DNA from: Lentisphaeria bacterium
Lineage (GTDB): Bacteria; Verrucomicrobiota; Lentisphaeria; Victivallales; Victivallaceae
DNA length: 64,000 bases
Assembly: GCA_017457105.1 (NCBI GenBank)
Contig: JAFTIA010000009.1
Location: 40,393 to 104,392 of the forward strand
Direction of reading: 5' to 3'
The notes under the pieces are model-generated. The model ran no database searches and was not told the origin of the DNA. It saw only the letters and a list, made by a program, of their open reading frames with translations. The position numbers and the translations under genes were made by a program. Shown piece by piece: positions 7,585-15,943 of the stretch. The first letter of the stretch is position 1; each line of letters opens with the position of its first letter.

Positions 7585-8654
7585 GCATTTCTCCTATGGA
7601 GCGGCTGTTGCGGAATCCGGTAAGTTTTCTCGGTGAATCGGGGGATGACGGGCTGGTGGCTGTGAGTTCCCGTATCCGGTTGGCTCGGAATCTGGCAGAT
7701 TTTCCCTTTCCGCCAGCGGCGGCGCCGGAACAGTTGACGGCGGTCCGGGATCTGGTGGCGGAGGCGGTACAGCGCGGCCGCATCTTCGGTGCCGGAACAT
7801 TCCGTTTTGATGTGGCGGATCTTCTTCCGCTGGATCAGGAAATTCTGTTTGAGCGGCGGCTGGTCAGCAGGGATTTTCTGAACAATCCTGCCGCCGGAGC
7901 GTTGCTTGCCCGGGCAGATGAAAGTGTGTCGCTGATGGTCAATGAAGAGGATCATTTGCGTTTGCAGGCATTCAAACCCGGTTTTGCGCTGGAGGAAGTC
8001 TGGCAGGAAGTCGATAAGGTGGACAGTAAACTGGATGGGAAACTTTGTTTTGCTTTTGATGATACACTGGGGTATCTGACAAGCTGTCCCACCAATGCGG
8101 GGACGGGGATGCGGGCCTCGGTGATGCTGCATCTGCCGGGGCTGGTGATGACAGGGCGTATTGCTCCTCTGGTTCAGGGGGCCGCCAAACTGAATCTTGC
8201 CGTCCGGGGGGCGTACGGCGAAGGAACGGAAAATCAGGGGGATCTGTACCAGATCTCCAATCAGGCGACTCTGGGGGAAAGTGAAGTTGAGATCGTGGAA
8301 CATCTTTCCCGTGTGATCCGGCAGATCATTTCTTTTGAATTGCAGGCCCGGGAAACGGTGCAGAAAAAGGACCGGAACAACCTGTGTGATCTGGTTGGCC
8401 GTGCCTACGGCTTGCTCCGTCATGCTTACACACTTTCGCTGGCGGAATCTTTGCAGGCATTGTCCTGTCTCCGGCTCGGGGTCGGTTTGAACATGTTTCA
8501 ATCGGTGGATTTGGAGATGGTGAACCGTCTTTGGGTCTATACCAACCCTGCTCACTTGAGCAAATTGGCGGGGCATCCTCTTTCCGGGGGGGAGGCAGAT
8601 GTGGAACGGGCCCGTCTTTTCCGGGATACTTTTGCCGGAAAAAGGGCAGAATAA
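7581..8654 (+). CDS. mcsB: Protein-arginine kinase McsB
   Basis: A 357-residue ATP:guanido phosphotransferase-type protein. Landmarks are the nucleotide-binding SSRIRLARNL near residue 30, the segment VNEEDHLRL, and the central LGYLTSCPTNAGTGMRASV with the active-site cysteine and TNAGTG loop. These match McsB, which phosphorylates arginines in proteins and marks them for ClpCP-type degradation. The start overlaps the mcsA stop by 4 bp, so translation is coupled. The C-terminal part with arginine-phosphate binding residues appears complete. A metabolic creatine/arginine kinase is excluded by the partner gene and the bacterial length. Confidence 0.9.
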   Translation: MSISPMERLLRNPVSFLGESGDDGLVAVSSRIRLARNLADFPFPPAAAPEQLTAVRDLVAEAVQRGRIFGAGTFRFDVADLLPLDQEILFERRLVSRDFLNNPAAGALLARADESVSLMVNEEDHLRLQAFKPGFALEEVWQEVDKVDSKLDGKLCFAFDDTLGYLTSCPTNAGTGMRASVMLHLPGLVMTGRIAPLVQGAAKLNLAVRGAYGEGTENQGDLYQISNQATLGESEVEIVEHLSRVIRQIISFELQARETVQKKDRNNLCDLVGRAYGLLRHAYTLSLAESLQALSCLRLGVGLNMFQSVDLEMVNRLWVYTNPAHLSKLAGHPLSGGEADVERARLFRDTFAGKRAE

Positions 8655-8666
8655 GGCGGCTTGAGC

Positions 8667-10496
8667 ATGGTATTTTCTATTGGGAATCTGGTGCTTTACA
8701 AGCAGAAAGCCGCTATTGTACGCAGTGTTTCTGCTGACAAACTGGAAATTTCCATCGAGGGCGGTTCCGGTAAAAATGTCCGCCCCAAAGATATTTCGTT
8801 GATCCACCCCGGTCCGGCGGGGGCATTGCCTCCGGCTGTTTTGCCGAAACCGGATTGCGGCGAATTGGCGGAATTGATGGATGGCGAAACGCTGTCCTTT
8901 GCTGAATTTCTGGATTGTGCCTACGGCGAAAATACGCCGTCCGCCGCCTGGAGTGCGTGGCAGTTGCTGGTGGAGGGGATTTTCTTTACCGGTTCGCCGG
9001 AAGACGGCGTAAAAGCCCGTTCACCGGAGGAGGTGGCGGCATCTCTGGCGGTTATTCAGGCAAAAGAAAAGGAGGCCGCAGAGCGGGCCGCTCTTTTGGA
9101 ACGCATCCGCACCGGTGCGGTGGATCCGGAAAAAGACCGGGGGGCGATCCGTGAATTGGAACAAGTGGCTCTGGGGGCACTTGCTTCCAGCCGCCTTATG
9201 CGGGATCTGGGGATGGAAAGTGCTCCGGATACCGCGCACATGCTGCTTTTGAAATTGGGGTGTTGGGATGAATTCCGCAATCCTTTTCCCGCCCGTGCCG
9301 GGGTGGAATTGGGGGAACCTGCTTTCTGCCTGGATGCCGAAGTGCAGGATGTCCGGCGGGATATGACCGGGCAGGAAGCCTATGCCATTGACGATGCCGG
9401 AAGTGAAGATCCGGACGATGCCATCGCTTTTTCGGACGGGATTTTGTATGTTCATGTGGCGGACCCCGGAGCGGCTGTTGCGCCGGAGGGAGAGGCGGAT
9501 CTGGAAGCCCGTACCCGGGGAGGCAATCTCTATTTGCCGGATGGTGTGACACCCATGCTCCCGCGGGAGGCGACTTCCCGGTTCGGGTTGGGGCTGGCAG
9601 AAACGGGACCGGCGTGGACATTTGCCATATCTTTTGCGGAGGATGGTCAGGCTGTGCTGCAGGATTTCTTTCTTTCCACTGTGCGGGTTTCCCGGCATGA
9701 TTACGACAGTGCCCAGGTGCTTCTTGCCGGACCTCTTGCCCCGGCGGCAGAGGCGCTGGAAAAATTCAAGGAATACCGGAAAAGCCAGGGGGCACTTTTT
9801 ATCCGGATGCCGGAAGTGAAAGTGCGTTTGGACAATGGAGAGATCCAAATCACGCCATTGCCCTTTTCTCCGGTACGGGAATTTGTGGCCAATGCCATGA
9901 TCTCTGCCGGGTTTGCGGTGGCAAAATATACGGCAGAACGGGAAATCGCCATGCCATACGTTACGCAGGTCCCGGCGGATCTGCCGGAGCCTCCGGCGGA
10001 GGATGCTTCTCTTCCTGTGATGCACGCTGCCCGGCGGGCCTGTTCCCCGGGGATGCTGGATCCGTGGCCGGGGAAACATGCCGGATTGGGGTTGGAACCC
10101 TATGTGCGGGTAACCAGTCCTCTGCGGCGGTACGAAGATTTGCTGGCTCAACGGCAGCTGCGCCGGATCTTGCGGGGGGAAACCCCCATGAGTTCCGAAG
10201 AAATGGCATCCTGTTTTGCTCCTGCAGAGGAGGGGGCGTATCTGCGGAGCCGGCTGGAACGGCAGGTGAATGAGTTTTACAAGATTTTGTGGTTCAAACA
10301 GCATCCGGACTGGCAGGGGGAAGCTGTGGTGCTTGCCAATCTGGATGGCGGCAGATCGGTGTGTATTCTGCCTGAATTTGCCTATGAATTCACTACCCGT
10401 TACGGCAATGGAGAGTTGATGCCGGGGGAACGCCTGCCTGTGGCAGTGGAACTGGCGGACCCGGTGACATTGACCTGCCGTTTCCGTTTTGTGTAA
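8667..10496 (+). CDS. RNB-domain exoribonuclease (RNase II/R family)
   Basis: A 609-residue protein. The catalytic RNB core starts near residue 225 and carries the four-aspartate metal cluster in AIDDAGSEDPDDAIAF (about residues 240-255), which coordinates Mg2+ for 3'-to-5' hydrolysis of single-stranded RNA. A conserved PLRRYEDLLAQRQL segment follows near residue 485. The N-terminal 200 residues include a small beta-barrel-like start (FSIGNLVLYK) rather than the clear cold-shock pair of RNase R. The family member is therefore closest to the shorter RNase II-like proteins. ATG 8667 was preferred to TTG 8661. It lies 12 bp after mcsB in the same operon. Confidence 0.85.
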   Translation: MVFSIGNLVLYKQKAAIVRSVSADKLEISIEGGSGKNVRPKDISLIHPGPAGALPPAVLPKPDCGELAELMDGETLSFAEFLDCAYGENTPSAAWSAWQLLVEGIFFTGSPEDGVKARSPEEVAASLAVIQAKEKEAAERAALLERIRTGAVDPEKDRGAIRELEQVALGALASSRLMRDLGMESAPDTAHMLLLKLGCWDEFRNPFPARAGVELGEPAFCLDAEVQDVRRDMTGQEAYAIDDAGSEDPDDAIAFSDGILYVHVADPGAAVAPEGEADLEARTRGGNLYLPDGVTPMLPREATSRFGLGLAETGPAWTFAISFAEDGQAVLQDFFLSTVRVSRHDYDSAQVLLAGPLAPAAEALEKFKEYRKSQGALFIRMPEVKVRLDNGEIQITPLPFSPVREFVANAMISAGFAVAKYTAEREIAMPYVTQVPADLPEPPAEDASLPVMHAARRACSPGMLDPWPGKHAGLGLEPYVRVTSPLRRYEDLLAQRQLRRILRGETPMSSEEMASCFAPAEEGAYLRSRLERQVNEFYKILWFKQHPDWQGEAVVLANLDGGRSVCILPEFAYEFTTRYGNGELMPGERLPVAVELADPVTLTCRFRFV

Positions 10497-11228
10497 ATGA
10501 AAATCGCAGTTTATAATATCGCTTACGGAACAGGCAGTCCCAAGGGGGAGGCGCGGCGGCTGATCACGGGACATCATTATCTTGCTGCACCGGAACGACC
10601 GCTCCGGAAGATCGGTACATTTTTTCAGGGGGAGAACCCGGACATTATCGGTTTATTGGAAACGGATCTTGGCAGTCCGAGAACGCACGGAGTCAATCAG
10701 GCGGAAGTCCTTGCCGGGTTGACGGGGCTGACGCCGGTCTGGTTCCGGAAATACGCTCCCGATTCCAAATTGCTTTCACTTCCCTACTGGCGGAGTCAGG
10801 GGAATGCCGTGCTGGTTCCGGAACGGGAGCCGGATGCCGTCGCCGGTTTCATGCCTTGCGGGATGAAGAAACTTGTGTTATCGGTACGGAGTTGCGGGAT
10901 CCGTTTTTTTCTGGTGCATCTGGCATTGACCTATCCGGTGCGGCAGAGGCAGATCCGGTGGCTTGCGGAAACGCTGGAAGGTGTGAAAGAACCCATGATC
11001 CTTGCGGGGGATTTCAATACCTTCCGCGGGGCAGGGGAGTTGGCGGAATTGTGTCGCAGATGCGGGTTGCATTCTGCCAACAGGGAACTGCATGCAACAT
11101 ATCCAGCGTGGAAACCGGTGAAAGTGCTGGATCACATTCTTTATTCCGGCGAGCTGAAACTGGTGGATTTTCAGGTGCCGCACCTGCCTTTTTCCGACCA
11201 TCTCCCGCTGGTGGCGGAGTTTGCGTAA
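10497..11228 (+). CDS. Endonuclease/exonuclease/phosphatase (EEP) family hydrolase
   Basis: A 243-residue cytoplasmic protein of the EEP fold. It has the early metal-binding glutamate in DIIGLLETDLG (about residues 44-54), the catalytic HLALTYPVRQRQ region near 140, the ILAGDFNTF motif (about 165-173) and the terminal FSDHLPLVAEF with the catalytic Asp-His. These motifs are the family's active-site set. Substrate cannot be told; phosphodiesters in nucleic acid, inositol phosphates or lipids are all possible. The ATG directly abuts the stop of the RNB gene, so the two are translated in series. The stop codon lies in the A-run beside the first miniature element. Confidence 0.85.
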   Translation: MKIAVYNIAYGTGSPKGEARRLITGHHYLAAPERPLRKIGTFFQGENPDIIGLLETDLGSPRTHGVNQAEVLAGLTGLTPVWFRKYAPDSKLLSLPYWRSQGNAVLVPEREPDAVAGFMPCGMKKLVLSVRSCGIRFFLVHLALTYPVRQRQIRWLAETLEGVKEPMILAGDFNTFRGAGELAELCRRCGLHSANRELHATYPAWKPVKVLDHILYSGELKLVDFQVPHLPFSDHLPLVAEFA

Positions 11229-11233
11229 AAAAA

Positions 11234-11526
11234 GGCTGTGTACTAAACAATGACTGATTTTTCTATATAGCAATTTATTTGCTATACACCTGGTCTCTGC
11301 GAGGCTGGGTTCCGCGTGCTGAACGCACGCAGAACCGCAAGGCCCCGGAAAAAATCGCAAGCTGATTGCTTGCTGATTTTTTATTGGCGCGGGGGGCCGG
11401 GGCTTGCTATTTAAGGGCTGCTCGCCCTTAAAAATCCCCGCAAGGGGCGGTTGCCCCTTGACCCGTCGCTTGACGATTAAAAATCGTCTGCGCTCCATAA
11501 TATCAGTCTATGTTTAGTACAGAGCC
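11234..11526 (+). mobile_element. Miniature hairpin-rich element, copy 1 (293 bp, no ORF)
   Basis: The element has imperfect terminal inverted repeats of 25 bp (GGCTGTGTACTAAAC at the left and GGCTCTGTACTAAAC read inward from the right, 22 of 25 matching). Between them is a chain of short palindromes: ATAGCAA/TTGCTAT, a GGTTC...GAACC stem around GCGTGC/GCACGC, GCAAGC/GCTTGC, AAGGGC/GCCCTT, AAGGGGC/GCCCCTT and GACGATT/AATCGTC (11472-11488). It encodes no protein. Flanks TAAAAAAA (11226-11233) and AAAAAAAA (11527-11534) fit an 8-bp target duplication in the terminator A-run. An inverted near-identical copy lies at 15632-15923. Confidence 0.85.
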
Positions 11527-11567
11527 AAAAAAAAACTGCCGCAACCTTTAGCGGTCTGCGGCAGTTT
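11527..11567 (-). terminator. Rho-independent terminator of rhaA
   Basis: On the minus strand the stem AAACTGCCGCA / TGCGGCAGTTT is followed by a run of nine T. It lies 18 bp after the rhaA stop. The right end of miniature element copy 1 starts at the very end of the T-run. Confidence 0.85.
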
Positions 11568-11584
11568 GTATGGACCCGGAAAAG

Positions 11585-12832
11585 TTACTTGCGTTCCGCC
11601 AGTGTTTTCTTTTCGTAGGAACGGATCATTTCCAGCCATTCCCCGTCGGTGGGGACTCCGGCTCGGCGGCAGTATTCGTTCCAAACAGCCTGAACCGGCA
11701 TGGTTTTCATGGTTTCCATGGTGACAAGGCGGCCGGTGAAATCTCCTTTCTTTTCCATTTCTGCCAGTGCCTTTGCCGGGGCAAGCATGGCTGTCAGCAG
11801 GGCAAGACGGGTGGCTCGGGCCCCGATGGCCCATGCAGCGATCCGGTTGATGCTGCCGTCAAAGTAATCCAGCCCGATATGCACCTTGTTGTCCAGCTGG
11901 TGGCGGACTACTTCTTCGGCAATGGCGCGGAGTTCATCGTTGAGGATCACGGCGTGGTCACTGTCCCAGCGGACGCCGCGGCTCACATGAAGCATCAACT
12001 CATTGCTGAAAAGCATCAGGGAACTGATTTTGTCCGCAATGGATTCGGTGGGGTGGAAGTGACCGGAGTCCAGACAGATCATCTTGCCGCGGCTCAAGGC
12101 ATAGCCCATATAGAATTCATGGGAGCCGGTGACATAACTTTCACTGCCGATACCGAAAAGTTTGCTTTCCAGAGAATCCCGGTTGCATTTCTGATCGATT
12201 TTTTCAGCAAAGATCTCATCCAGAGATTCGATCAGCCGCTTGCGTGGGGCCATGCGGTCTGCGGCAATATCTTTGTACCCGTCCGGGATCCAGAAATTGG
12301 TGATGCAGCAGTTTTTCAGGCGTTTGCCGAAGGCTTCTGCAATTTTCCGGCAGGCGATGCCGTGGCGGATCCAGTATTTGCGGACAGCCTTATCCGGGCT
12401 GCTCAAAGTCATGCCGCTTGCCGCCATGGGGTGTGCAAAGAATGTGGGGTTGAAGTCCAGCCCGATCCTGCGGTCCGCCGCCCAGTCCATAAAGGGGGCA
12501 AAATCGTCCGCTGTAAGTTCATCCCGGCCCGGTTTTTTCTTGCCGGAGGGTTCTGCATAAATGGCGTGGAGATTGACCCGTTTGGGGCCGGGGATCAGGG
12601 TAAAAGCGAAATCCAGATCCGCACGCAGTTCATTTCCGTTGCGGGCTCGGCCGGGGTGGTTTCCGGTCACGGCAAGGCCGCCATCCAGAGCCCCTGCATT
12701 TTCAAATCCGGCAACATCGTCTCCCTGCCAGCAATGCAGGCTCAAGGCGATTTTGTCCAGCCGGGCGAGAACCTTTTCTGTATCCACGCCGATTTCCTGA
12801 AATCTGGTGTTTGCCATTTTGTAGCAATTCAT
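11585..12832 (-). CDS. rhaA: L-rhamnose isomerase
   Basis: A 415-residue protein that matches RhaA in length and order of motifs: LSLHCWQGDDVAGFEN near residue 30, TGNHPGRARN, IPGPKRVNLHA, LDFNPTFFAHP, the metal-binding ESKLFGIGSESY, LDSGHFHPTE, RWDSDHAV and LDYFDGSINRIAAW. It interconverts L-rhamnose and L-rhamnulose in the cytoplasm using divalent metal. ATG 12832 is chosen because AGAGG precedes it and RhaA homologues begin about there. No kinase, aldolase or rhamnose regulator is adjacent. The neighbouring secreted beta-helix protein, if a polysaccharide lyase, could supply rhamnose; that link is inference. Confidence 0.95.
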   Translation of the reverse strand: MNCYKMANTRFQEIGVDTEKVLARLDKIALSLHCWQGDDVAGFENAGALDGGLAVTGNHPGRARNGNELRADLDFAFTLIPGPKRVNLHAIYAEPSGKKKPGRDELTADDFAPFMDWAADRRIGLDFNPTFFAHPMAASGMTLSSPDKAVRKYWIRHGIACRKIAEAFGKRLKNCCITNFWIPDGYKDIAADRMAPRKRLIESLDEIFAEKIDQKCNRDSLESKLFGIGSESYVTGSHEFYMGYALSRGKMICLDSGHFHPTESIADKISSLMLFSNELMLHVSRGVRWDSDHAVILNDELRAIAEEVVRHQLDNKVHIGLDYFDGSINRIAAWAIGARATRLALLTAMLAPAKALAEMEKKGDFTGRLVTMETMKTMPVQAVWNEYCRRAGVPTDGEWLEMIRSYEKKTLAERK

Positions 12833-12873
12833 TATAAACCTCTTTTTTGTGATTGAACTGAATTTTGTTGAAA

Positions 12874-12901
12874 AATATATCACAGGAGAAATATCTTGCA
12901 A
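12874..12901 (-). promoter_or_regulatory. Promoter for rhaA
   Basis: Minus-strand TTGCAA (12896-12901) and TATATT (12874-12879) with a 16-bp spacer, about 42 bp upstream of the rhaA ATG. Confidence 0.5.
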
Positions 12902-12919
12902 GTTTTTCCGGAAAGAAAC

Positions 12920-12947
12920 TTGTTTTTTTGTTTTTTCTTGCTATAAT
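12920..12947 (+). promoter_or_regulatory. Promoter for the receiver-protein gene
   Basis: TTGTTT (12920-12925) and a perfect TATAAT (12942-12947) with a 16-bp spacer. The -35 is in a T-rich stretch. A strong ribosome site AAGGAGAG follows, ahead of the ATG at 12978. Confidence 0.55.
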
Positions 12948-12977
12948 GTATGCGGACAAATAAGGAGAGAACAGCTC

Positions 12978-13379
12978 ATGACAGAACGCCTGAAAGATTT
13001 GCCGCAGGGCACCGAAACGATTTTGATCGTGGACGATCACGAAACGATCTGGGATTTTCTGGTGGAAGCATTGCAGATGCTCGGATATTCGGTGCTTCTG
13101 GCGGAAAATGGCGAAGATGCCGTCAGTATTTACCGCGAAAATCCCGGTGCCATCGATCTTGTTTTGCTGGATATGATCATGCCCAAACTGGGGGGGCATC
13201 AGGCATTTTACCAGTTGCGTGCCATTGATCCGGATGTAAAGGTTCTGCTGTCCAGCGGGTTTGTATCCGAAGAAGAGGTCAATGACCTGCTTCAGCAGGG
13301 GGCGTGCGGCTTCCTGCCGAAACCCCACCGCCTGCCGCAGGTGGCAAAAGCCATCCGGAATGCTCTGGACGGAAAATAA
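12978..13379 (+). CDS. Stand-alone response-regulator receiver protein
   Basis: A 133-residue single-domain CheY-like protein. The acidic pair is in LIVDDHETIWDF (about residues 18-29), the phospho-accepting aspartate in LVLLDMIMPK, the conserved Thr/Ser position in VLLSSGF, and the switch lysine in GFLPKP. There is no output domain and no histidine kinase next to it. Such proteins often act by protein contact or in a phosphorelay. ATG 12978 has AAGGAGAG 8 bp upstream. It is divergent from rhaA and precedes the beta-helix gene by 64 bp, perhaps co-transcribed. The receiver most resembles those that sit at the C-terminus of hybrid kinases. Confidence 0.85.
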   Translation: MTERLKDLPQGTETILIVDDHETIWDFLVEALQMLGYSVLLAENGEDAVSIYRENPGAIDLVLLDMIMPKLGGHQAFYQLRAIDPDVKVLLSSGFVSEEEVNDLLQQGACGFLPKPHRLPQVAKAIRNALDGK

Positions 13380-13443
13380 TTTTTTCTGCAGTATTTTCAA
13401 CCATTTATTGCCTGCCGATATTTCGGCACGGGAGGAGTTTTTT

Positions 13444-15585
13444 ATGAAAAAAACATTGCTGCACAGTGTTTGTGCCATTGGTGTTTGTGCCGGGATGCAG
13501 CTTGCTGCTGCTGAATACCGTGTGTCGGCCGGGATGGATCTGGAGGAAGTGAATCAGAAAGTCCAGCCGGGGGATACGGTCATTTTGTCAAAAGGCCGCC
13601 ATGTGGGACAGATCAAGCCCCACCGTTCCGGAGAGCCCGGCAAACCCATTGTCTACCGCGGGGAAGCCGGGGCTTTGCTTTATAACGACAAAGTTTCTGT
13701 GATCGAACTCCATAATCTTGCTTATATCACGCTGGAAAATCTGGCCGTGACCGCCGGGCCCGGTAAAGCCTGGTTCGATCAGGTGAATTGCAAATATATC
13801 ACGGTGCGGAAATGCAGTTTTACGAATGCTTCCGGCTTGTGGGCGCCTTTCAAGGTGAACGGTGCGGAATTCTGCCGGTATGAAGATATTCTGGCGGACG
13901 GCTGCATCAAGGCCCCGGAGGCTCTGGATGGCCGCAGCGGTTTTACCGGGGCCAATCTGATGGATATCCACAAGGCGCAGAAGTGTGTGTTTGAGCGCAT
14001 CCATACCATGCGGGGCGGGCATACGCCTTTTGTGCAGTGGTACACTTGCAGTGATAATGTGATCCGTGACTGCATGTTTGATTCCCGCTGGGCCCGGAAT
14101 TTTGAATTTTTCAATGCCCCGGGGATGTTGATCGAACGGTGTGTTATTGTGAATGCGTATCATGGTGCCAGCAGTGCGGATACCGGGGCGAAACTTTTTA
14201 TTCACAACTCTATTTTCCGCCGGAATCTTATTGTCCGGAATGCGGATATACCTCTGGTGGCAAACAGTTACACTTATCCCGGAATGCCGCCCTTCAGTAT
14301 CCGGGACAGCCGTCTTTACTTCAATACCTGGAGCGAAAACGGCACTGGCGGTTTCTCTCTCTACGATGCTTGGCAGGGGGAACAGCGGGTGTTGAACAAT
14401 GTTTTCAAAAACAACATCTGGAGCCGTAATAATCCGGGCGGCGATCCCATTTGCCTTTTTGTCAATCGCACCGTGCGCGGGGAGGAAAACCAATTTCGCG
14501 GAAATATCTTTTTCGGCAGAAAAACCGGTGATCCTGTAATCTGGCATTCCGGGCAGTATCTTTCGCTGGAAAAAGCCTCTTTTTTCTGTCCTGAAATGTT
14601 CAAAGGCAATTACGATCTGGATCCGGAATTTAGCGATCCGGATCAGGATCAATTCAGTCTGAAAGAAACAAGTCCTGCCCGTAACCGGGGCGTGGCTCTG
14701 ACGGTGACCCGCTCTGCCGGAAAGGGCCGAACGGTGGAAGTTGCAGATGCCCGGTATTTTTATGACGGATTCGGTATTCCCGGGGAAAAGGGGGATGAGA
14801 TCCGCATCGGTACCAAAACTGCCCGGGTCGTTGCCCGGGATCTGGAAAAGAATACGCTGACATTGGATCGGGATTTGGCTTGGGTGATCCATGAAGAGGT
14901 GAATTTGCCATTCTATGGATCTGCACCGGATCCCGGTGCTTATGAGTACGGGATGGAAACTGGACCGTTTTTGAAGGATCGGGTGGGGTCGGTTCCTTCG
15001 GATTACAAGTGTGATTATGAGCCGGAGCATATCAAAGAATGGGCGGCGTGGTGGTTTGCGGGCCGTCAGGGACCCAGTGCCATGGCGCTGGACTTGAAAG
15101 AACCGGCGGCGAAAGGGAAAGGTTCGGCAAAAGTATTGTATGTGTACCGTCATCCGAAGTTTGCGGACCGGGTGCTGGCGGTGGGATACAGCGATGAGCA
15201 TCCTGCGAAGCCCTCCAATCTCTCCTGTTATATCAGCCCGGCCAATTGGGATGTGACGAAATATCCTTATGTCAAATTTTTCTATCGTATTCCGAAAGAT
15301 GTTCCTGTAGGGTTGACGGTTCGTTTCTTCGGGAAAGCCGGACGGCCGGAACGGGTTTATCTGGGCGGCAGTCCTGCTTACAGTTCCGGCAAAGCTCCCC
15401 GCGCGGATCTTTATCCGTTGAGGGATGACGGTAAGTGGCATGAAATCACGGTGGATCTGCGGAAGGCTCTGCAGTTTGCCCCGGACACAGCAATCATTCA
15501 GGATTTTGGCTTCCGTACCGAAGGCAATGGCAAACCCGGCCAGTGTTTCTGGTTTGACGAGTTTGAGATCCTGCCTGAAAAGTAG
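13444..15585 (+). CDS. Secreted right-handed parallel beta-helix protein
   Basis: A 713-residue protein with a Sec signal peptide (MKKTLLHSVCAIGVCAGMQLAAA, cut near residue 23). The next segment, with GDTVILSKGRH, HRSGEPGKPIVYRGE and ITLENLAVTA, is typical of pectate-lyase-like beta-helix enzymes. Repeated coils with short asparagine-rich turns (such as NVIRDCMF, LIERCVIVN, FIHNSIFRRNLIVRN) run to about residue 430. The last about 180 residues look like a jelly-roll carbohydrate-binding module. It is probably exported to act on polysaccharide. The exact substrate cannot be read. A strong terminator follows at once. Confidence 0.75.
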   Translation: MKKTLLHSVCAIGVCAGMQLAAAEYRVSAGMDLEEVNQKVQPGDTVILSKGRHVGQIKPHRSGEPGKPIVYRGEAGALLYNDKVSVIELHNLAYITLENLAVTAGPGKAWFDQVNCKYITVRKCSFTNASGLWAPFKVNGAEFCRYEDILADGCIKAPEALDGRSGFTGANLMDIHKAQKCVFERIHTMRGGHTPFVQWYTCSDNVIRDCMFDSRWARNFEFFNAPGMLIERCVIVNAYHGASSADTGAKLFIHNSIFRRNLIVRNADIPLVANSYTYPGMPPFSIRDSRLYFNTWSENGTGGFSLYDAWQGEQRVLNNVFKNNIWSRNNPGGDPICLFVNRTVRGEENQFRGNIFFGRKTGDPVIWHSGQYLSLEKASFFCPEMFKGNYDLDPEFSDPDQDQFSLKETSPARNRGVALTVTRSAGKGRTVEVADARYFYDGFGIPGEKGDEIRIGTKTARVVARDLEKNTLTLDRDLAWVIHEEVNLPFYGSAPDPGAYEYGMETGPFLKDRVGSVPSDYKCDYEPEHIKEWAAWWFAGRQGPSAMALDLKEPAAKGKGSAKVLYVYRHPKFADRVLAVGYSDEHPAKPSNLSCYISPANWDVTKYPYVKFFYRIPKDVPVGLTVRFFGKAGRPERVYLGGSPAYSSGKAPRADLYPLRDDGKWHEITVDLRKALQFAPDTAIIQDFGFRTEGNGKPGQCFWFDEFEILPEK

Positions 15586-15597
15586 GCAGACTGCAAC

Positions 15598-15627
15598 AAA
15601 AAAGGACCTTGCAAAGGGTCCTTTTTT
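15598..15627 (+). terminator. Rho-independent terminator of the beta-helix gene
   Basis: Stem GGACC / GGTCC, flanked by A6 and T6, starting 13 bp after the stop codon. The miniature element copy 2 starts four bases beyond the T-run. Confidence 0.85.
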
Positions 15628-15631
15628 GTTG

Positions 15632-15923
15632 GGCTCTGTACTAAACATAGACTGATATTATGGAGCGCAGACGATCTGGATCGTCAAGCGACGGGTCAAG
15701 GGGCAACCGCCCCTTGCGGGGATTTTTAAGGGCGAGAAGCCCTTAAAAGATAAGCCCCGGCCCCCCGCTCCAATAAAAAATCAGCAAGCAATCAGCTTGC
15801 GATTTTTTCCGGGGCCTTACGGTTCTGCGTGCGTTCAGCACGCGGAACCCAGCCTCGCAGAGACCAAGTGCATAGCAAATAAATTGCTATATAGAAAAAT
15901 CAGTCATTGTTTAGTATACAGCC
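15632..15923 (-). mobile_element. Miniature hairpin-rich element, copy 2 (292 bp, inverted relative to copy 1)
   Basis: The reverse complement matches copy 1 at about 95% by eye, with the same terminal inverted repeats and the same chain of palindromes. It is flanked by perfect 8-bp direct repeats TTTTGTTG (15624-15631 and 15924-15931), a likely target duplication. Differences between copies fall largely in hairpin loops, for example GACGAT-CTGG-ATCGTC here (15670-15685) against a longer stem with an A-rich loop in copy 1. No coding capacity. Its right end lies 20 bp from the rsmG stop codon. Confidence 0.88.
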
Positions 15924-15943
15924 TTTTGTTGTTGATAATTTGC

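Noticed and set aside
13588..15648. 686-codon minus-strand open frame
   Set aside because: Opposite the beta-helix gene; an artefact of third-position GC.
11234..15923. Composite transposon bounded by the two inverted elements
   Set aside because: Each element seems to have its own flanking duplication, so two separate insertions are simpler, and no transposase lies between.
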